A DNA stretch of 64,000 nt from Hofstenia miamia (taxonomy: Eukaryota; Xenacoelomorpha; Acoela): contig SCFE01000061.1 of assembly GCA_004352715.1 (NCBI GenBank), forward strand, positions 1,503,588 through 1,567,587. Reading direction: 5' to 3'. The notes beneath the pieces were generated by a model. The model saw nothing but the letters and a program-made list of their open reading frames with translations, had not been told where the DNA came from and made no database searches. This document shows positions 20,630-30,315 of this stretch, one piece after another. Numbering within the stretch: position 1 is the first letter of the stretch; the number at the start of each line of letters is the position of its first letter. Both the position numbers and the translations under genes were made by a program.

Positions 20630-23509
20630 GCCGTTTGTAATTTATACAGAATTTATATTCGTCATTTATAATCATTTTCATATATATACGCCGTTTGTAA
20701 CAATATTCGTCGTTTGTAACCAAAAATTTTTTTTATATTAATGAAGTTGCAAATTTAACAGTTTCTTAATCATATGCATTACACTAGTGCCTATTCCATT
20801 TATTAGAGCCAATGCCTTCCATAGTTGATTAATTTCTTGGCTACAGCAAACTCGAAAGTCTTGAACTTCAATAACCATATAATATTGTTAAGTACATAGT
20901 AATCAAAGGTATTATACCATATCCTATAAATCTTTAAAGAAATTTAGTAGATGTAGTTTTTAATTTGGAAGCTAATGAACTAGGTTCGAAGTCGATCCAA
21001 GCATTATTCACTGAGATATTAACGATTATTCCCCAAAATATAGGATCATGCCGGTATAGTGGGTTGTTAAAGGAAATTTCAAAAAAAAACAAAGTAGTCC
21101 ATAGCCTATGCATCTTTAAAGGACTTTAGTAGATGTAGTTTTTAATTTGGAAGCTAATGAACTAGGTTCGAAGTCGATCCAAGCATTATTCACTGAGATA
21201 TTAACGATTATTCCCCAAAATATAGGATCATGCCGGTATAGTGGGTTGTTAAATGAAATTTCAAAAAAAAACAAAGTAGTCCATAGCCTATGCATCTTTA
21301 AAGGACTTTAGTAAATGTAGTTTTTAATTTGGGAGCTAATGAACTAGGTGTGAAGTTGATCCAAGCATTTTTGCTGAGAAATTACAAACGACGAATATTT
21401 GTGAAAACCAGCAAAAAAAATTTTTTTTTCATTATAAATTTTTAGACCCATTAATCAAGTAGGATATATTGTTGAGAGGGTACTTAAATACACTAACTGA
21501 AAAAATTCGAAAATTTTGCATTCTCCTCAATTTTAAACCCCAAAAAGACGATTCGTCGTTTGTAGTCATTTTTTTCAGAATTCGTCGTTTGTAATGAAGT
21601 TTCACCATTAGTATGGTACAAACGACGAATATATATATATATATACAGCAATAAGGAAAATGTGGGATACGCATTTATCTAAAAATAGCTCATCTGAAAA
21701 TATATAAAAATTACACTAACACAAACAGCTCATTCGGAGGGCACAGAAAAAAAGCTATGTCGCTCCCCTAGGGATGTTGAATTCAATGAACTATTGAGTT
21801 TTTACTCTAATACTTTGTCATGCAATGGAACTGAATCGCAAGAGCAAACTTGTCAAAACTTGTCAAAACCGTCTGGGTGCGCTTCTGAATGTCAGTATTT
21901 TAATGTTACATGTTACAAAATGTTTCAATTTCATTAACATACCACATAATTTAGATAGTTTCTTACATAATTCGGAAATATGATTAGCAAAAGTCAAGTA
22001 CTTGTCTACTATAATTCCTAAATATTTGTAGGATTCACAAATTTTTAATTCAAAACCAGATACCTCAAGCCTCTTCAATCCCTTGTTCTCCTCAAAGAAA
22101 TTTAGTTGCACCGTTTTTCACAGTTTAACAAAAGTTTGTTATAGCAAAGCTAAAGCTAAAAGAACACGTTACTGCCAGCAGATAAAGAAACCCAATTACT
22201 ATGAAGACAAAGATTATGAAAGCAGTGATTAAAATGATGGTAATAATAGCAAAGACAAAAATTCGGCAACGCAGAGATTTATTAAATCTTCAACCAAATT
22301 TCGTGAAAATCGAGTTAAATGGAGTGATCAAGCAATGGCTCTGTTGAGGAAATTCCTGACCACGAAAAACTATGTTACCAAAGACAATGTTAACTGTCAA
22401 ACAATAAATGAAAAATCTGTCTTAAAAATACATTCAAAATACAACAATGTCATGGGCGCTGAAGTCAATATCACATGGAGACAAGTTCAGAGAAGTTAGA
22501 GGCAAAATACGCGTTGGACAGGTCAGAGTGAGAGAAAGAAGATTCCATCTCAAATTGGGGAGCTCGAGCTTGGAATGAAGGGAACGCAGGAAGAAATAAG
22601 TCTTGAAGAGAACCGGACGAGAAGCTAGACAGAAAATTGATAACATCTTGTGTGAGAGAATCAAGCTTCGGAGAAGCAGTAGTACCAGAATAGCGTTTGT
22701 ATCTCGCAGCTTGAATAATACAAAGGGTATATTTCCATTTCAACAGTTTCTCTCTTGGAAACATGATAGTTTTGGGTCAAGAATATGTATTTGCAAAAAT
22801 CGTAAACTCAAATGAGTGTCTTCAGAAATCAGTGAGACCCTAACACTGACCGGTATGATCCTGCACGGACACGACGAATTATAGATGCAGCTTATTGAAA
22901 AATTTCTGAACAAAAAAATACAATGTACTCAATATCAGCAGCAGGCTAGTCAATGAAGAATTGTCGAAATCTTATAAAAATGGAGTGAATTACCAGAAAG
23001 ATTCAGATTACAATGATATGGGCACTGATTTGAAAATTAGAGAACTTACTTTGTTTCGATGCTTAACCCAGTTTCGAAAGTTTATAGAACTTGAATGTTT
23101 CCTGTTTCTTATAAAAGAAAGTGTATACAATTTTGTACTTAACACAAAATAGAACCAAATAATAAATATTATACCTTAGAAATGCTTTCAGCTCCTTTTA
23201 AACCTCCAGGTATTATTATGATATCATAATTCTAAAGACCATTACAAAAATAGTCAATATTAAATGAATATTTACTGAATTTTGAACATCTAATGAATCA
23301 AGTTTGCAATCTGGCTTGATAAGTACATTTCTAGAGCATTTCAACGGTTCACAAGAACCCAAACCTGCAACTGTAACTTCAACCTAAATTTCCATTTAAA
23401 AAACAATTTAAATAAAGTTTATAACATTGGCACGTCTCAATACATCAATGGGAACAACAACTTCAATTTCCTCAGAACCTTCGGCAAAAATTACTAATGC
23501 TTTTTTCAT
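18315..23509 (-). CDS. PARK7: DJ-1/PARK7 family protein (five exons)
   Basis: Cysteine-dependent DJ-1/PfpI protein, in animals a cytosolic and mitochondrial redox-stress protein with reported glyoxalase/deglycase activity. Exons (minus): 23509-23426, 23383-23276, 23231-23175, 18839-18686, 18475-18315; 187 aa against 189 in human. Landmarks: MKKALVIFAEGSEEIE (Glu16 equals the conserved Glu18), YDIIIIPGG, FICAAP with nucleophile Cys105 (human Cys106), and the C-terminal LITSQGPCTSFEFAFEIVNIL. The residue matching human His126 is Tyr (TSYPAFKDK), and the usual GPG before TSFEF is GPC. Introns 1 and 2 are tiny (42 and 44 bases), while intron 3 is 4.3 kb and filled with repeats and a gap. The donor of exon 2 could instead be 12 bases earlier (DSLD|gttcaa). 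Confidence 0.92.
18686..18839 (-). CDS. PARK7: DJ-1 exon 4 (nucleophile elbow)
   Basis: aatttag|AATGAT to TCGAAAG|gtagcg. Contains AFICAAPIALL with the nucleophilic Cys, and GSKITSYPAFKDKL, where Tyr takes the His126 position. Confidence 0.92.
20285..20325. repeat. (TA)n microsatellite
   Basis: Uninterrupted TA tract that forms the left border of the dispersed repeat at 20345-20540. Confidence 0.95.
20345..20540 (+). repeat. Dispersed ~200-bp repeat bordered by (TA)n, copy 1
   Basis: The unit (AAGCCTCATC ... GGCATTTAGCGGGAA when read on the other strand) matches, inverted, 49594-49785. Shared words include GGTAAATATATTTAAGTTCG and ACTGTGGAAGCAATGGC. Both copies are flanked by TA arrays, which suggests a small non-autonomous element that targets or carries TA tracts. 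No coding capacity. Confidence 0.75.
20591..20627. repeat. (TA)n microsatellite
   Basis: TA tract joining the dispersed repeat to the CGTCGTTTGTAA element cluster. Confidence 0.95.
20705..21396. mobile_element. Non-autonomous element with 15-bp inverted ends around 182-bp tandem repeats
   Basis: Begins ATTCGTCGTTTGTAA (20705-20719) and ends with its exact reverse complement (21382-21396). The middle is about 2.6 copies of a 182-bp repeat, fixed by the word ATGTAGTTTTTAATTTGG at 20951, 21133 and 21315. No ORF. Variants of the end sequence also occur at 20627, 20688, 21551, 21580 and 21617 (inverted). Short inverted ends, a satellite-like core and a neighbouring microsatellite resemble the general plan of pearl/Helentron-type non-autonomous elements, but assignment to a superfamily is not possible. 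Confidence 0.65.
20930..21380. repeat. 182-bp tandem repeat, ~2.6 copies
   Basis: Adjacent copies differ by only a few bases (for example GAAATTTAG vs GGACTTTAG), and the period is exactly 182 in both intervals. Probably recent tandem duplication within the host element. Confidence 0.9.
21580..21630. repeat. 51-base hairpin with 14-bp perfect arms
   Basis: ATTCGTCGTTTGTA, a 23-base loop, then TACAAACGACGAAT, followed directly by (TA)n. It is the same terminal word as the neighbouring element, so likely two abutting ends or a foldback remnant. Confidence 0.8.
21863..22148 (-). pseudogene. LINE reverse-transcriptase tail, copy 1
   Basis: The minus-strand ORF 22111-21863 reads ...ELKICESYKYLGIIVDK followed by LTFANHISELCKKLSKLCG. 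This is the KYLG-IxxD-xxLT block found downstream of the RT palm in jockey/CR1-like LINEs. Only about 80 residues remain. A near-identical fragment lies at 35254-35513, with the same left breakpoint and same orientation. Confidence 0.75.
22233..22499 (+). pseudogene. Short open stretch with a possible Myb/SANT-like segment
   Basis: 88 codons open between a TAA at 22230 and a TAG at 22497. It is acidic/serine-rich at first (NNSKDKNSATQR), then RVKWSDQAMALLRKFLTTK, a W-x-n-L pattern resembling Myb/SANT-like motifs in transposon-derived proteins. An in-frame acidic run (YEDKDYESSD) precedes the stop, so an older longer ORF seems broken. Recognition is weak. Confidence 0.25.
23175..23231 (-). CDS. 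PARK7: DJ-1 exon 3
   Basis: 19 codons between ctttag| and |gtataa: NYDIIIIPGGLKGAESISK, the PGG strand-turn that forms the oxyanion side of the active site. Confidence 0.9.
23276..23383 (-). CDS. PARK7: DJ-1 exon 2
   Basis: aatttag|GTTGAAG to TTCA|gtaaat. VEVTVAGLGSCEPLKCSRN matches the second strand/turn of DJ-1; Cys44 may correspond to human Cys46. Confidence 0.85.
23426..23509 (-). CDS. PARK7: DJ-1 exon 1
   Basis: 28 codons from ATG 23509-23507 to GCCAAT|gttata. Encodes the first beta strand and the conserved Glu of the active site (EEIE), then VPIDVLRRA. Confidence 0.85.
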
Positions 23510-23707
23510 TTTAAAATTGTAACAAATGTCTCTTGGTAAATAACGTCAATTTGAGATTCAATAATTTATTCGTAAAATTATGCTCGTAATTATATTGTAA
23601 TTTCCCTCGGAGAACAATTCAGAACTAATATCGAAAGTTTGGAAAGGGAAATATTTTGAATGTTTCATTTTTAGTGGCTAAAACTAATCTAATAGAAACT
23701 GACATCA

Positions 23708-23870
23708 TGTAGAATTGCGGGCTGGGAACTCTAATTACACTCATTGTCATGGCAGAAGGTTGCAGAAGTTACCTTATCATAACAGCCCTGATTCCATTAA
23801 TTTAGAATGGAGAAATTCTAGAATAAACATCAGTAATTCATTACTGTAACAAGTGTTGTTATAAGGTTAA
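23708..23870 (-). repeat. Truncated 3' LTR of the gypsy element
   Basis: TGTAGAATTGCGGG... matches the first ~165 bases of the 30316 LTR. The remainder is absent. Confidence 0.75.
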
Positions 23871-24136
23871 TGTCCCAAATGTTGGGGGTTTGTTTCATTC
23901 TAGCCCTTCTCTGGGGCAATACACATATTTGATCTAATTCAGTGTTATTGATATCACTATCACAAAACTTGGTATCAGAAAAATCCTTTTCAGAAAAATC
24001 AGTTAAATTTTCATATGTTTCAAAAACATTGATAGCATTATCAACTAAGGTAAATTTGTTATTAACATCAATTATTACATTCTCTATGTCTTTTACAGCT
24101 TTTTTAAGCCTTTGAAAATGTATATTTTACCATTAT

Positions 24137-24870
24137 TTAATGTGTATGTGTTATGTTCAAGCACCTTCTCTTTTGTAAATGGGCCTGCCAATTATTTGCC
24201 AACTTCCTTACTTGATTGTGATCAGTAGTAATACAAGGGAAATAGGCAAATGCTTTATTGCCCTGCTTATGGGGCTCACCATACACTTTTTTATTGAAAG
24301 TTTTCTTCTGTCTTATGCTAGATTGATTAGTATTATGGCATATTGTTAGGTGAATTTGTTGCATATAATTTATCAGTCAAGCAATGTATTGTTCAATTCT
24401 ATTCTCTGCATATTCTGGGAACATCATAGATAGTGAGGTTAATGCCTCATGACCAAACATAGCTTTAAACAGACTCACTCCCATTGTGGAGTGTACAAAG
24501 GTGTTGTAGAAGTACTCTATGAATTCAATGATATAGGTACTCTAATCAATTTGATTAGAGTCCTATTTAGTCTTTCTACCAGCCCCTTCACCTGAGGGTG
24601 ATAGGCTGTGGTAAACTTGTGTATGATTTCTAATTCTCTCATTAATGCTTGCATTAAATTGTTTTCAAATTGTGCCACTTGGCACTTGTTCAGGAAAATG
24701 ATTAGTGTTTTGTAGAAGACATTTTTCACACTTATCAATAACATCTATGATTGTGGATCTTATGCCTATGGTGACATATCAAGTGTTGAACATCTTTTCA
24801 GTTTGTATTATACCAAGATGCTCCCCTCATGTACTCATCTTACTAGGTCTCTGTGAAAGTATTTGGGGAT
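24137..24870 (-). pseudogene. Gypsy integrase, internally deleted
   Basis: Zinc-binding-like start (RLAIPKYFHRDLVRW, HEGS..V) around 24860, then most of the DDE core is missing. It resumes with FENNLMQALMRELEIIHKFT and AYHPQVKGLVERLNRT, which holds the catalytic Glu. At 24364-24137 the C-terminal domain reads FNKKVYGEPHKQGNKAFAYF ... VRKLANNWQA, the GPY/F-type tail. Several stops and a frame change separate the parts. Confidence 0.8.
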
Positions 24871-25275
24871 TGCAAGTCTGTTGTTTTGACTTTTGCATAG
24901 AGAATGCCATTCTTGGTTAGTTTCCAATTGTATTGCTTGAAGTATCAATTTACTGTGGGGGTGGTAGGAAAAAACAGATCCTGGATTCTTTTAATTATTT
25001 CTGATAAGACCTGGTCATGATGCTGGTGGCATATTATTTCTTCTTCTGATATTTCTTTGCAGACAATTATAGGCAAAATGGCTTTCCCAGTTCTATCAGC
25101 ATTAATTTCAGGAAGCAACTCCTACTCAGCATGAGGATCTTGTCTCTGGCAGGTTTCTTAAGGTCTTGCACATCCATTTGGTCTTGTCCAACCTATTCAG
25201 CAAATGTGATATATTCTTGGGTTTCTCAGCCAAGTCAGGCAGAAACATTTTGTAGTAGTTAAGAAAACCCATCAG

Positions 25276-25985
25276 TCACTGTACATCTTTCCTGCTTTTA
25301 GGTGTCTTGATCTTGTCAAGAAAATCCTTGACATTCATTTTTATTGATATTTTTCCATGTTCTATTACTCTTCTGAGGAAGATTACTTTGGTTTTCCCTA
25401 AGGCCCACTTATTTCCATTGACCTTGAGACCAACTTTTTTCAAAAGTTCTAGAGTATGTGTTAATTTATCTAAATGTTCAGAAAGGGTATCACTAGCCAC
25501 CAAAATGTCATAGATATATGCTGAAATCCATGGTTCCAGCATTTTGGCATTATCTTTAAGAACTTTCATCACATAGTGCTGGAAGGTGGCTGGAGGATTA
25601 CATAGGCTGAAGGCCATGTATTTCCATTCATACAAGCCATATGGCATAATAAAGGCAGTCTTTTGTATGTTGGATGGTCTCATAGGTACCTGTCAGTACA
25701 CTTTGCATAGATCTAAGCATGAAAAGAACTTATATTTACTGGCATCATATAAAAAGTCCTTGATTCTTGAAAGAGCATAGGCATCTTTTACAGTCACGTC
25801 ATTTAATTTTCAAAAATCAATACAGAGTTGATATTTTTCTCCTTGTCTAATGAAAACATTTGGAGCAGCATAGGGACTGTTGCTTCCTTGTATAATTCCA
25901 CTTTCAATCAAATCACTTAGTATCTTTTCATATTCTGTTTTTAAATTCTCTGGCACTCATCTCATGGGTAGGTGAATGGGTTTAT
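25276..25985 (-). pseudogene. Gypsy reverse transcriptase, with stops
   Basis: From the high end: ENLKTEYEKILSDLIESGII, then GEKYQLCIDF, a stop, KLNDVTVKDAYALSRI, then FFSCLDLCKVY, TGA at about 25693 in place of the usual Trp, QVPMRPSN, and KTAFIMPYGLYEWK. The active-site box reads AYIYDILVAS where Y-x-DD is expected, so the first metal-binding Asp is Tyr. RNase H-side sequence (LMGFLNYYKMFLPDLAEK) continues towards 25150. Confidence 0.85.
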
Positions 25986-26341
25986 CATGCTTGGTTTCAA
26001 TAGCATGTTCCTCCCCTATGGCTTGCCCAACACTAATAGTTCCACAATTGAAAACTTCATTATTACTCTTCAAGACTGCAACAAGTGATCTTTTTTCCAT
26101 ATCCATTAGATGGGGATGAGTGTCTCCTTAATGGACTCAAGGGCTCTTCAAGGTCATGAATGGCTGTACATATTGAGAGGCAAGAGGTGTTGATGCTTTC
26201 TACTCACACCAGCACAACCACTATTGCCAAATGTGAAGCATCAAATTGTACAGGAAATTTAGAACTATTCAAAATCATCACATAGGTATTTCCCTCTTTG
26301 TCCAGCTACCATTTCATTCCCATTAAGATTGTTTTCAGTAA

Positions 26342-26557
26342 TCACAGCAGCCCTAGTCCAATGTTTTCTTCCAAATACACTGTTAGTTTAAAGTAGATTT
26401 CCTGCTCTGGAATAATGGAGAGTTGAGAGGCTTCTTGGTCCTTAATAGAAATCATGTTACTCTTATTGTTGATTACACAGGTATTGAATTTCAAAAAATC
26501 ATTTCCTAATATGAGATCATATGGTAATTGATGATCTGATGTGTCTACCACAACCAA
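26342..26557 (-). pseudogene. Aspartic protease C-terminal part of the gypsy pol
   Basis: LPYDLILGNDFL is the conserved Ile-Leu-Gly-x-Asp-Phe-Leu block after the protease flap in Ty3/gypsy elements. The catalytic DTG half is not recognisable; it lies where the mariner is inserted (26625-27198). Confidence 0.65.
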
Positions 26558-26624
26558 ATCAACTTCAAATGGCTCCTTATGAATTCACATTTCTGTATCA
26601 CACAATTTCCCCTTCAAGGAGATA

Positions 26625-27198
26625 CAGGGGGTACCTATAAGTTTCTGCAGTGACAGAAATTAATTTGTTGAAGAATTCGTGGCATCCACAAACTTGTAAA
26701 ATTCAGTATTAACATCTTGTGCTTTTCTCGCATTAAAAAGCTCAGTTTTCTTGCTTTCATGCATTGTTAACAATCTTGATTGCAGCTCACACCAAAGCTT
26801 CACCTCTGCTTGCGCTGTTACGGTTGATCATTCGAATTTTCTCAACCATTTGTTTCAAGTAAAGTTAAAAGAGATTGAACTGAACGTTCTGGAACATCCT
26901 CCTTATTCCCCAGACTTGGCCCCATCAGATTTTTATTTGTTTATGCCAATGAAAGCCTGTCTATGAGGACAATATTTGGACTCAGCTGAAGTGGTGAATA
27001 TGAAAATCCAAAACTGGCTGGACACTAAAGACCCAATGTTCTTTGCAAATGGAATAAATAAATTACCTGATCAATGGCAACGATGCATCAAGAGTGGTGG
27101 AAGCTATTTTGAACATCTGAAAGATGTTGATTAATAAATATTTGCTGGTTTTTTTCATGTGTTTTTCCTTTACTGCAGAAACTTATGGGTACCCCCTG
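26625..27198 (+). mobile_element. Deleted mariner element nested in the gypsy
   Basis: 574 bp flanked by TA (26623-26624 and 27199-27200). Inverted ends of about 27 bp, CAGGGGGTACC..ATAAG on the left and its complement on the right, with one mismatch. Being smaller than a full mariner (~1.3 kb), it has lost the transposase N-terminus. Confidence 0.9.
26751..27134 (+). pseudogene. Mariner transposase C-terminal fragment
   Basis: EHPPYSPDLAPSDFYLF (the block with the last catalytic Asp of DD34D mariners), then an in-frame TGA at 26964, then NWLDTKDPMFFANGINKLPD, WQRCIKSGGSYFE and a stop. Inactive: internal stop, and no first or second catalytic Asp. Confidence 0.9.
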
Positions 27199-27520
27199 TA
27201 TTATTCCCAGAAGCATCTAGAAGTTTACCCAGTGAAGGATCTAAAGCATCTCAAGTAATGCATAAACCCTTACAACATTTGTTGCTGATTATAGAGGCTG
27301 CTGCCCTGGTATTGATAGTTGCATTGACTATGTGTCCATTTATCTCCACAGGTATCACATTCTTCCTTTTTAAACTGGTGATTATGAGGATATCCTGTGC
27401 ATGTTTTCCATGAGGCAGTGCTCCCTTTACTTTAAATTCTTGGGCATTTCATCATTAGTTAGATTGACAAAGTCTTTGTTGGAAGGTTCAGGTTCATGAA
27501 GTAAAAACCCCTCTCCATAA

Positions 27521-27562
27521 GCAACTAAGTCTCAGATGGCCCTTTTGCTCACAATGAAAGCA
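27521..27562 (-). pseudogene. Gag nucleocapsid CCHC zinc knuckle (isolated)
   Basis: CFHCEQKGHLRLSC is a perfect C-x2-C-x4-H-x4-C. Surrounding frames are broken. It is the displaced C-terminal part of the gag above. Confidence 0.75.
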
Positions 27563-27849
27563 ATGAACAATTCCATATCAAATTCCTTTTTGAAGGGGCA
27601 ACTTGTTGAGGAACCTGCTTTCCTTTGACTTGTTATTACTGGTGTAGAATCATGCAGGAGCTCTGGCTACTCTAGTGGTACTGGGTAACTCAAGAGTTTA
27701 CATTGGTGGTTCACTGATTTTTCCTAACAAATAAAGAAATTCCATTCCAAAAAGAACTCCAGCAGTGACCAATTCACATGGCATCACACTGAAGACAAAT
27801 CTTTGAAGCCATCCTTACTTGCCAAGGTGCTAATTGTGTGTCTCAATTA

Positions 27850-28480
27850 TTAATTTCTAGCTCAATAAACATTTTATCTCAGAGCTCTCTTATCTCAGCT
27901 CATGTAAATAAATAATAAGTAATAGGCATGTGCATTCACGTTCACCAACAGCATAGTATATCTGCAAGGTGTAATTATTAAGTGCATGTACAAACAGATC
28001 AAATAAAAGATGTTATTCCCTACATGTAACCATAACCTAAAGTGGCCACAATTCAGGCTGTCACTGTTAAAGAGCTATTTGTTGCCCTAGACCCAGTGCA
28101 GTTTCCTCCTGAATTGTTGCTGGATCTTAAGCAACAGTTATCATTGACAAATCTTTAATCAGAGAATCTAAAGGGGGTTAATAGATAAATAATTGTAAAG
28201 ACCAAATGCAGTAGAAGGAAGCTGAATTTATTGTGTAGCTGAATTTATTGTGTGCTTTGCTACAGTGATTCAGATATTTATTACAAAAATCAGTAACTTA
28301 TTACCTGACTTGTTTACAATTTCAAAGCACAGTTTCCCTTGCAAAGTTAAAATGAGCAATCACATGTAATTTAAATCAAGGGAACAAATACTAACACTAT
28401 CAAATTAACTACACTCAAAATTCCAAATTGATTAAAATAAATTGATACAAATAAGGTAGCAGCAAATCAAAGAATCAAAA
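27850..28480 (-). repeat. LTR-like copy inserted between capsid and nucleocapsid
   Basis: Parts of 27850-28480 align by eye with 30590-31200 (TTATCTCAGCTCA, ACATGTA..CATAACCTAA, TTATTACCTG..TTGTTTACAA, TTTCCCTTG), i.e. a related LTR. From 28640 to 28740 a different promoter-like stretch (TATATAAACTGAG) reads on plus. Exact borders not seen. Confidence 0.5.
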
Positions 28481-28823
28481 TGTCAAAAAGACATAACACC
28501 ATTTCGATCTTAGAAAGTTATTGTTTAATTGATGTCCCCTCGTTGGTGCTTTTATTTTGCTCAAATTTAATTTTGCGAGGGAATTTAAGATTGATCATGT
28601 TAAACTACGTTGCTATCAAAAAGTTGTAGACAAAATCATGTAATGATGATTATTTTTGTATATAAACTGAGACAACTGTAGTGAATGTTCAATAGACTTT
28701 GTCTACTCTTAACTGCCGTCTTTACCGTTGTATTTCTTATTTATTTATTACTTTAAATGAAACTTATTGCTCAAGGGACAGACTGCTAAGCTGAAACAAC
28801 TGTTCCACTTGGGTAATATAATT

Positions 28824-29735
28824 TCAAATGTCATCACCTCTTTTAAAAGACATATCACATAGCAAGGTTTTGTATTGATGTTTAATGTGTGGAGCTCTAT
28901 AATGGTCTTCAAAGAAACCAACTAATAACTGATAATCTGTTTTAGTTGCAAGATCAAGCATTATGTATTGTTTGTATGCCAATCCACTAAGGTACAATGG
29001 GAACTGAGAGACAGTGGCTTCTTGAGATTTCTGGTATTGTTTCATTGTTAGTTCAAATAAGAAAAACAACTTGTTGAACAACTGAGATACTTCATCAATT
29101 TTCCCATTAAATTTTGGAAGTACTGAGTGCTTGCTGAACAGTTCCTGTCCTCTGCTCAATTCAGGGGGAAGAATCAACTTGGTATACCTTGGTTGACCAC
29201 TTGTTGCAGACCTGATAGGGATACCAAGGTTAGGGCTTCCAAAACTTATATGTTCATGAACCATAGGTACTACCATAGTATTCACTGGAGCATTGAGGGC
29301 TGGAATGGAACAAGCCTGAGGCATCACCACAGTAGATAAAGTAGATACATTAGTGATTGAGGACTGAGTAAAAGTAGGATTGCAATTGGTAAACAAGGTA
29401 CAGAACAATGCAGAATTCAGGGTTGACATTGTTAACTGTTCATTTCTATAGTTGGGAATAATCCCTGGTTGAGACACTAGCATTTGAGCAAACTGATTTG
29501 TAATTTTCTCATCAAGATCATTAAGTGCTTCATCCAGTGCAGCACAGGTGATGTAGTTATCAGACCTATGCCTAGGCAAAGGAAAATCCTCATGGTTCTT
29601 AGCAGCATTTAATTCAAGGATCTGTAGCTCTAAGGCCATTATAGATTCTAGCATTTCTCTTTCCATCCATTGAAACACAACATGCTGGGTGTTGAGCTCA
29701 GCTTGCAGAGACTTGACATGGCACTCACTTTCCAT
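28824..29735 (-). CDS. Gag-like ORF of the gypsy element
   Basis: 303 codons. An N-terminal helical, Gln/Glu-rich stretch (about residues 1-60) and a Pro/Thr-rich middle lead to a C-terminal retrotransposon-gag-like region: LPKFNGKIDEVSQLFNKLFF, then FPLYLSGLAYKQY, then DYQLLVGFFEDHY. Capsid genes of Ty3/gypsy elements share this order (substrate-like F-x-G, helices, L-G-A). The matching CCHC knuckle is 1.3 kb further along at 27562-27521, separated by an LTR-like insertion, so the ORF is truncated. It begins 562 bases inside the primer site. Confidence 0.7.
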   Translation of the reverse strand: MESECHVKSLQAELNTQHVVFQWMEREMLESIMALELQILELNAAKNHEDFPLPRHRSDNYITCAALDEALNDLDEKITNQFAQMLVSQPGIIPNYRNEQLTMSTLNSALFCTLFTNCNPTFTQSSITNVSTLSTVVMPQACSIPALNAPVNTMVVPMVHEHISFGSPNLGIPIRSATSGQPRYTKLILPPELSRGQELFSKHSVLPKFNGKIDEVSQLFNKLFFLFELTMKQYQKSQEATVSQFPLYLSGLAYKQYIMLDLATKTDYQLLVGFFEDHYRAPHIKHQYKTLLCDMSFKRGDDI

Positions 29736-30297
29736 TCACATGGTGACTTGTTGAGACAGTGAATCTTTTAGATGCTCTATTTCCATTTTTGTGAATCAAA
29801 ATATGGTGTGCATTGACTGGGATTGCTCTGATTGCTGTACAGATGAACAGGAATGGGTGGAGCATTCTGAGTATTCAGAATTCAATTATCATTCCTCTGG
29901 GTAACTTGACTGGGAGAATTTGGTAATGATAAATTAAAGAATGATTGAATAGTACAAGGGGTAACATTTGTTTGTACAGGGGATACTCTGTGTAGAAGTC
30001 CCAAAACAAGGAGAACAAATAATTGTACAATTAGAATCCATTTATTAATAAACAAGAAAAATAACCCTTCTCAGATTACTAGATAAACTGACAGTTGGGA
30101 CCACTCTCCCCACCAACCAACATGTAGAATTTTCAGAACAGTAAGAACAAACACCAAAAAAGGGTACAGCAGTATTTGGTAATAAATTCAACAAGTAGAA
30201 GCATAGAGACAAAAAGTGACCATCACAGATAGGCACACAGGCTTCTCAACTGGAGTACATCTGCAAACATTTATCCCCCTGCACACAGTTGTTCAGT

Positions 30298-30315
30298 ATC
30301 ACGTCAGGGTCACCA
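30298..30315 (-). promoter_or_regulatory. Primer-binding site, tRNA-Trp type
   Basis: Directly abuts the LTR. The minus strand reads TGGTGACCCTGACGTGAT, the complement of the 3' end of animal tRNA-Trp (TCACGTCGGGGTCACCA, recalled) with one mismatch. It primes minus-strand cDNA synthesis in this group. Confidence 0.7.

Noticed and set aside
20927-21396. CRISPR-like direct repeats
   Set aside because: The 182-bp units are contiguous tandem copies without spacers, in a eukaryotic genome.
22471-22764. Minus ORF of 97 codons
   Set aside because: Overlaps the plus-strand fragment at 22233-22499; serine/phenylalanine-rich without known domains.
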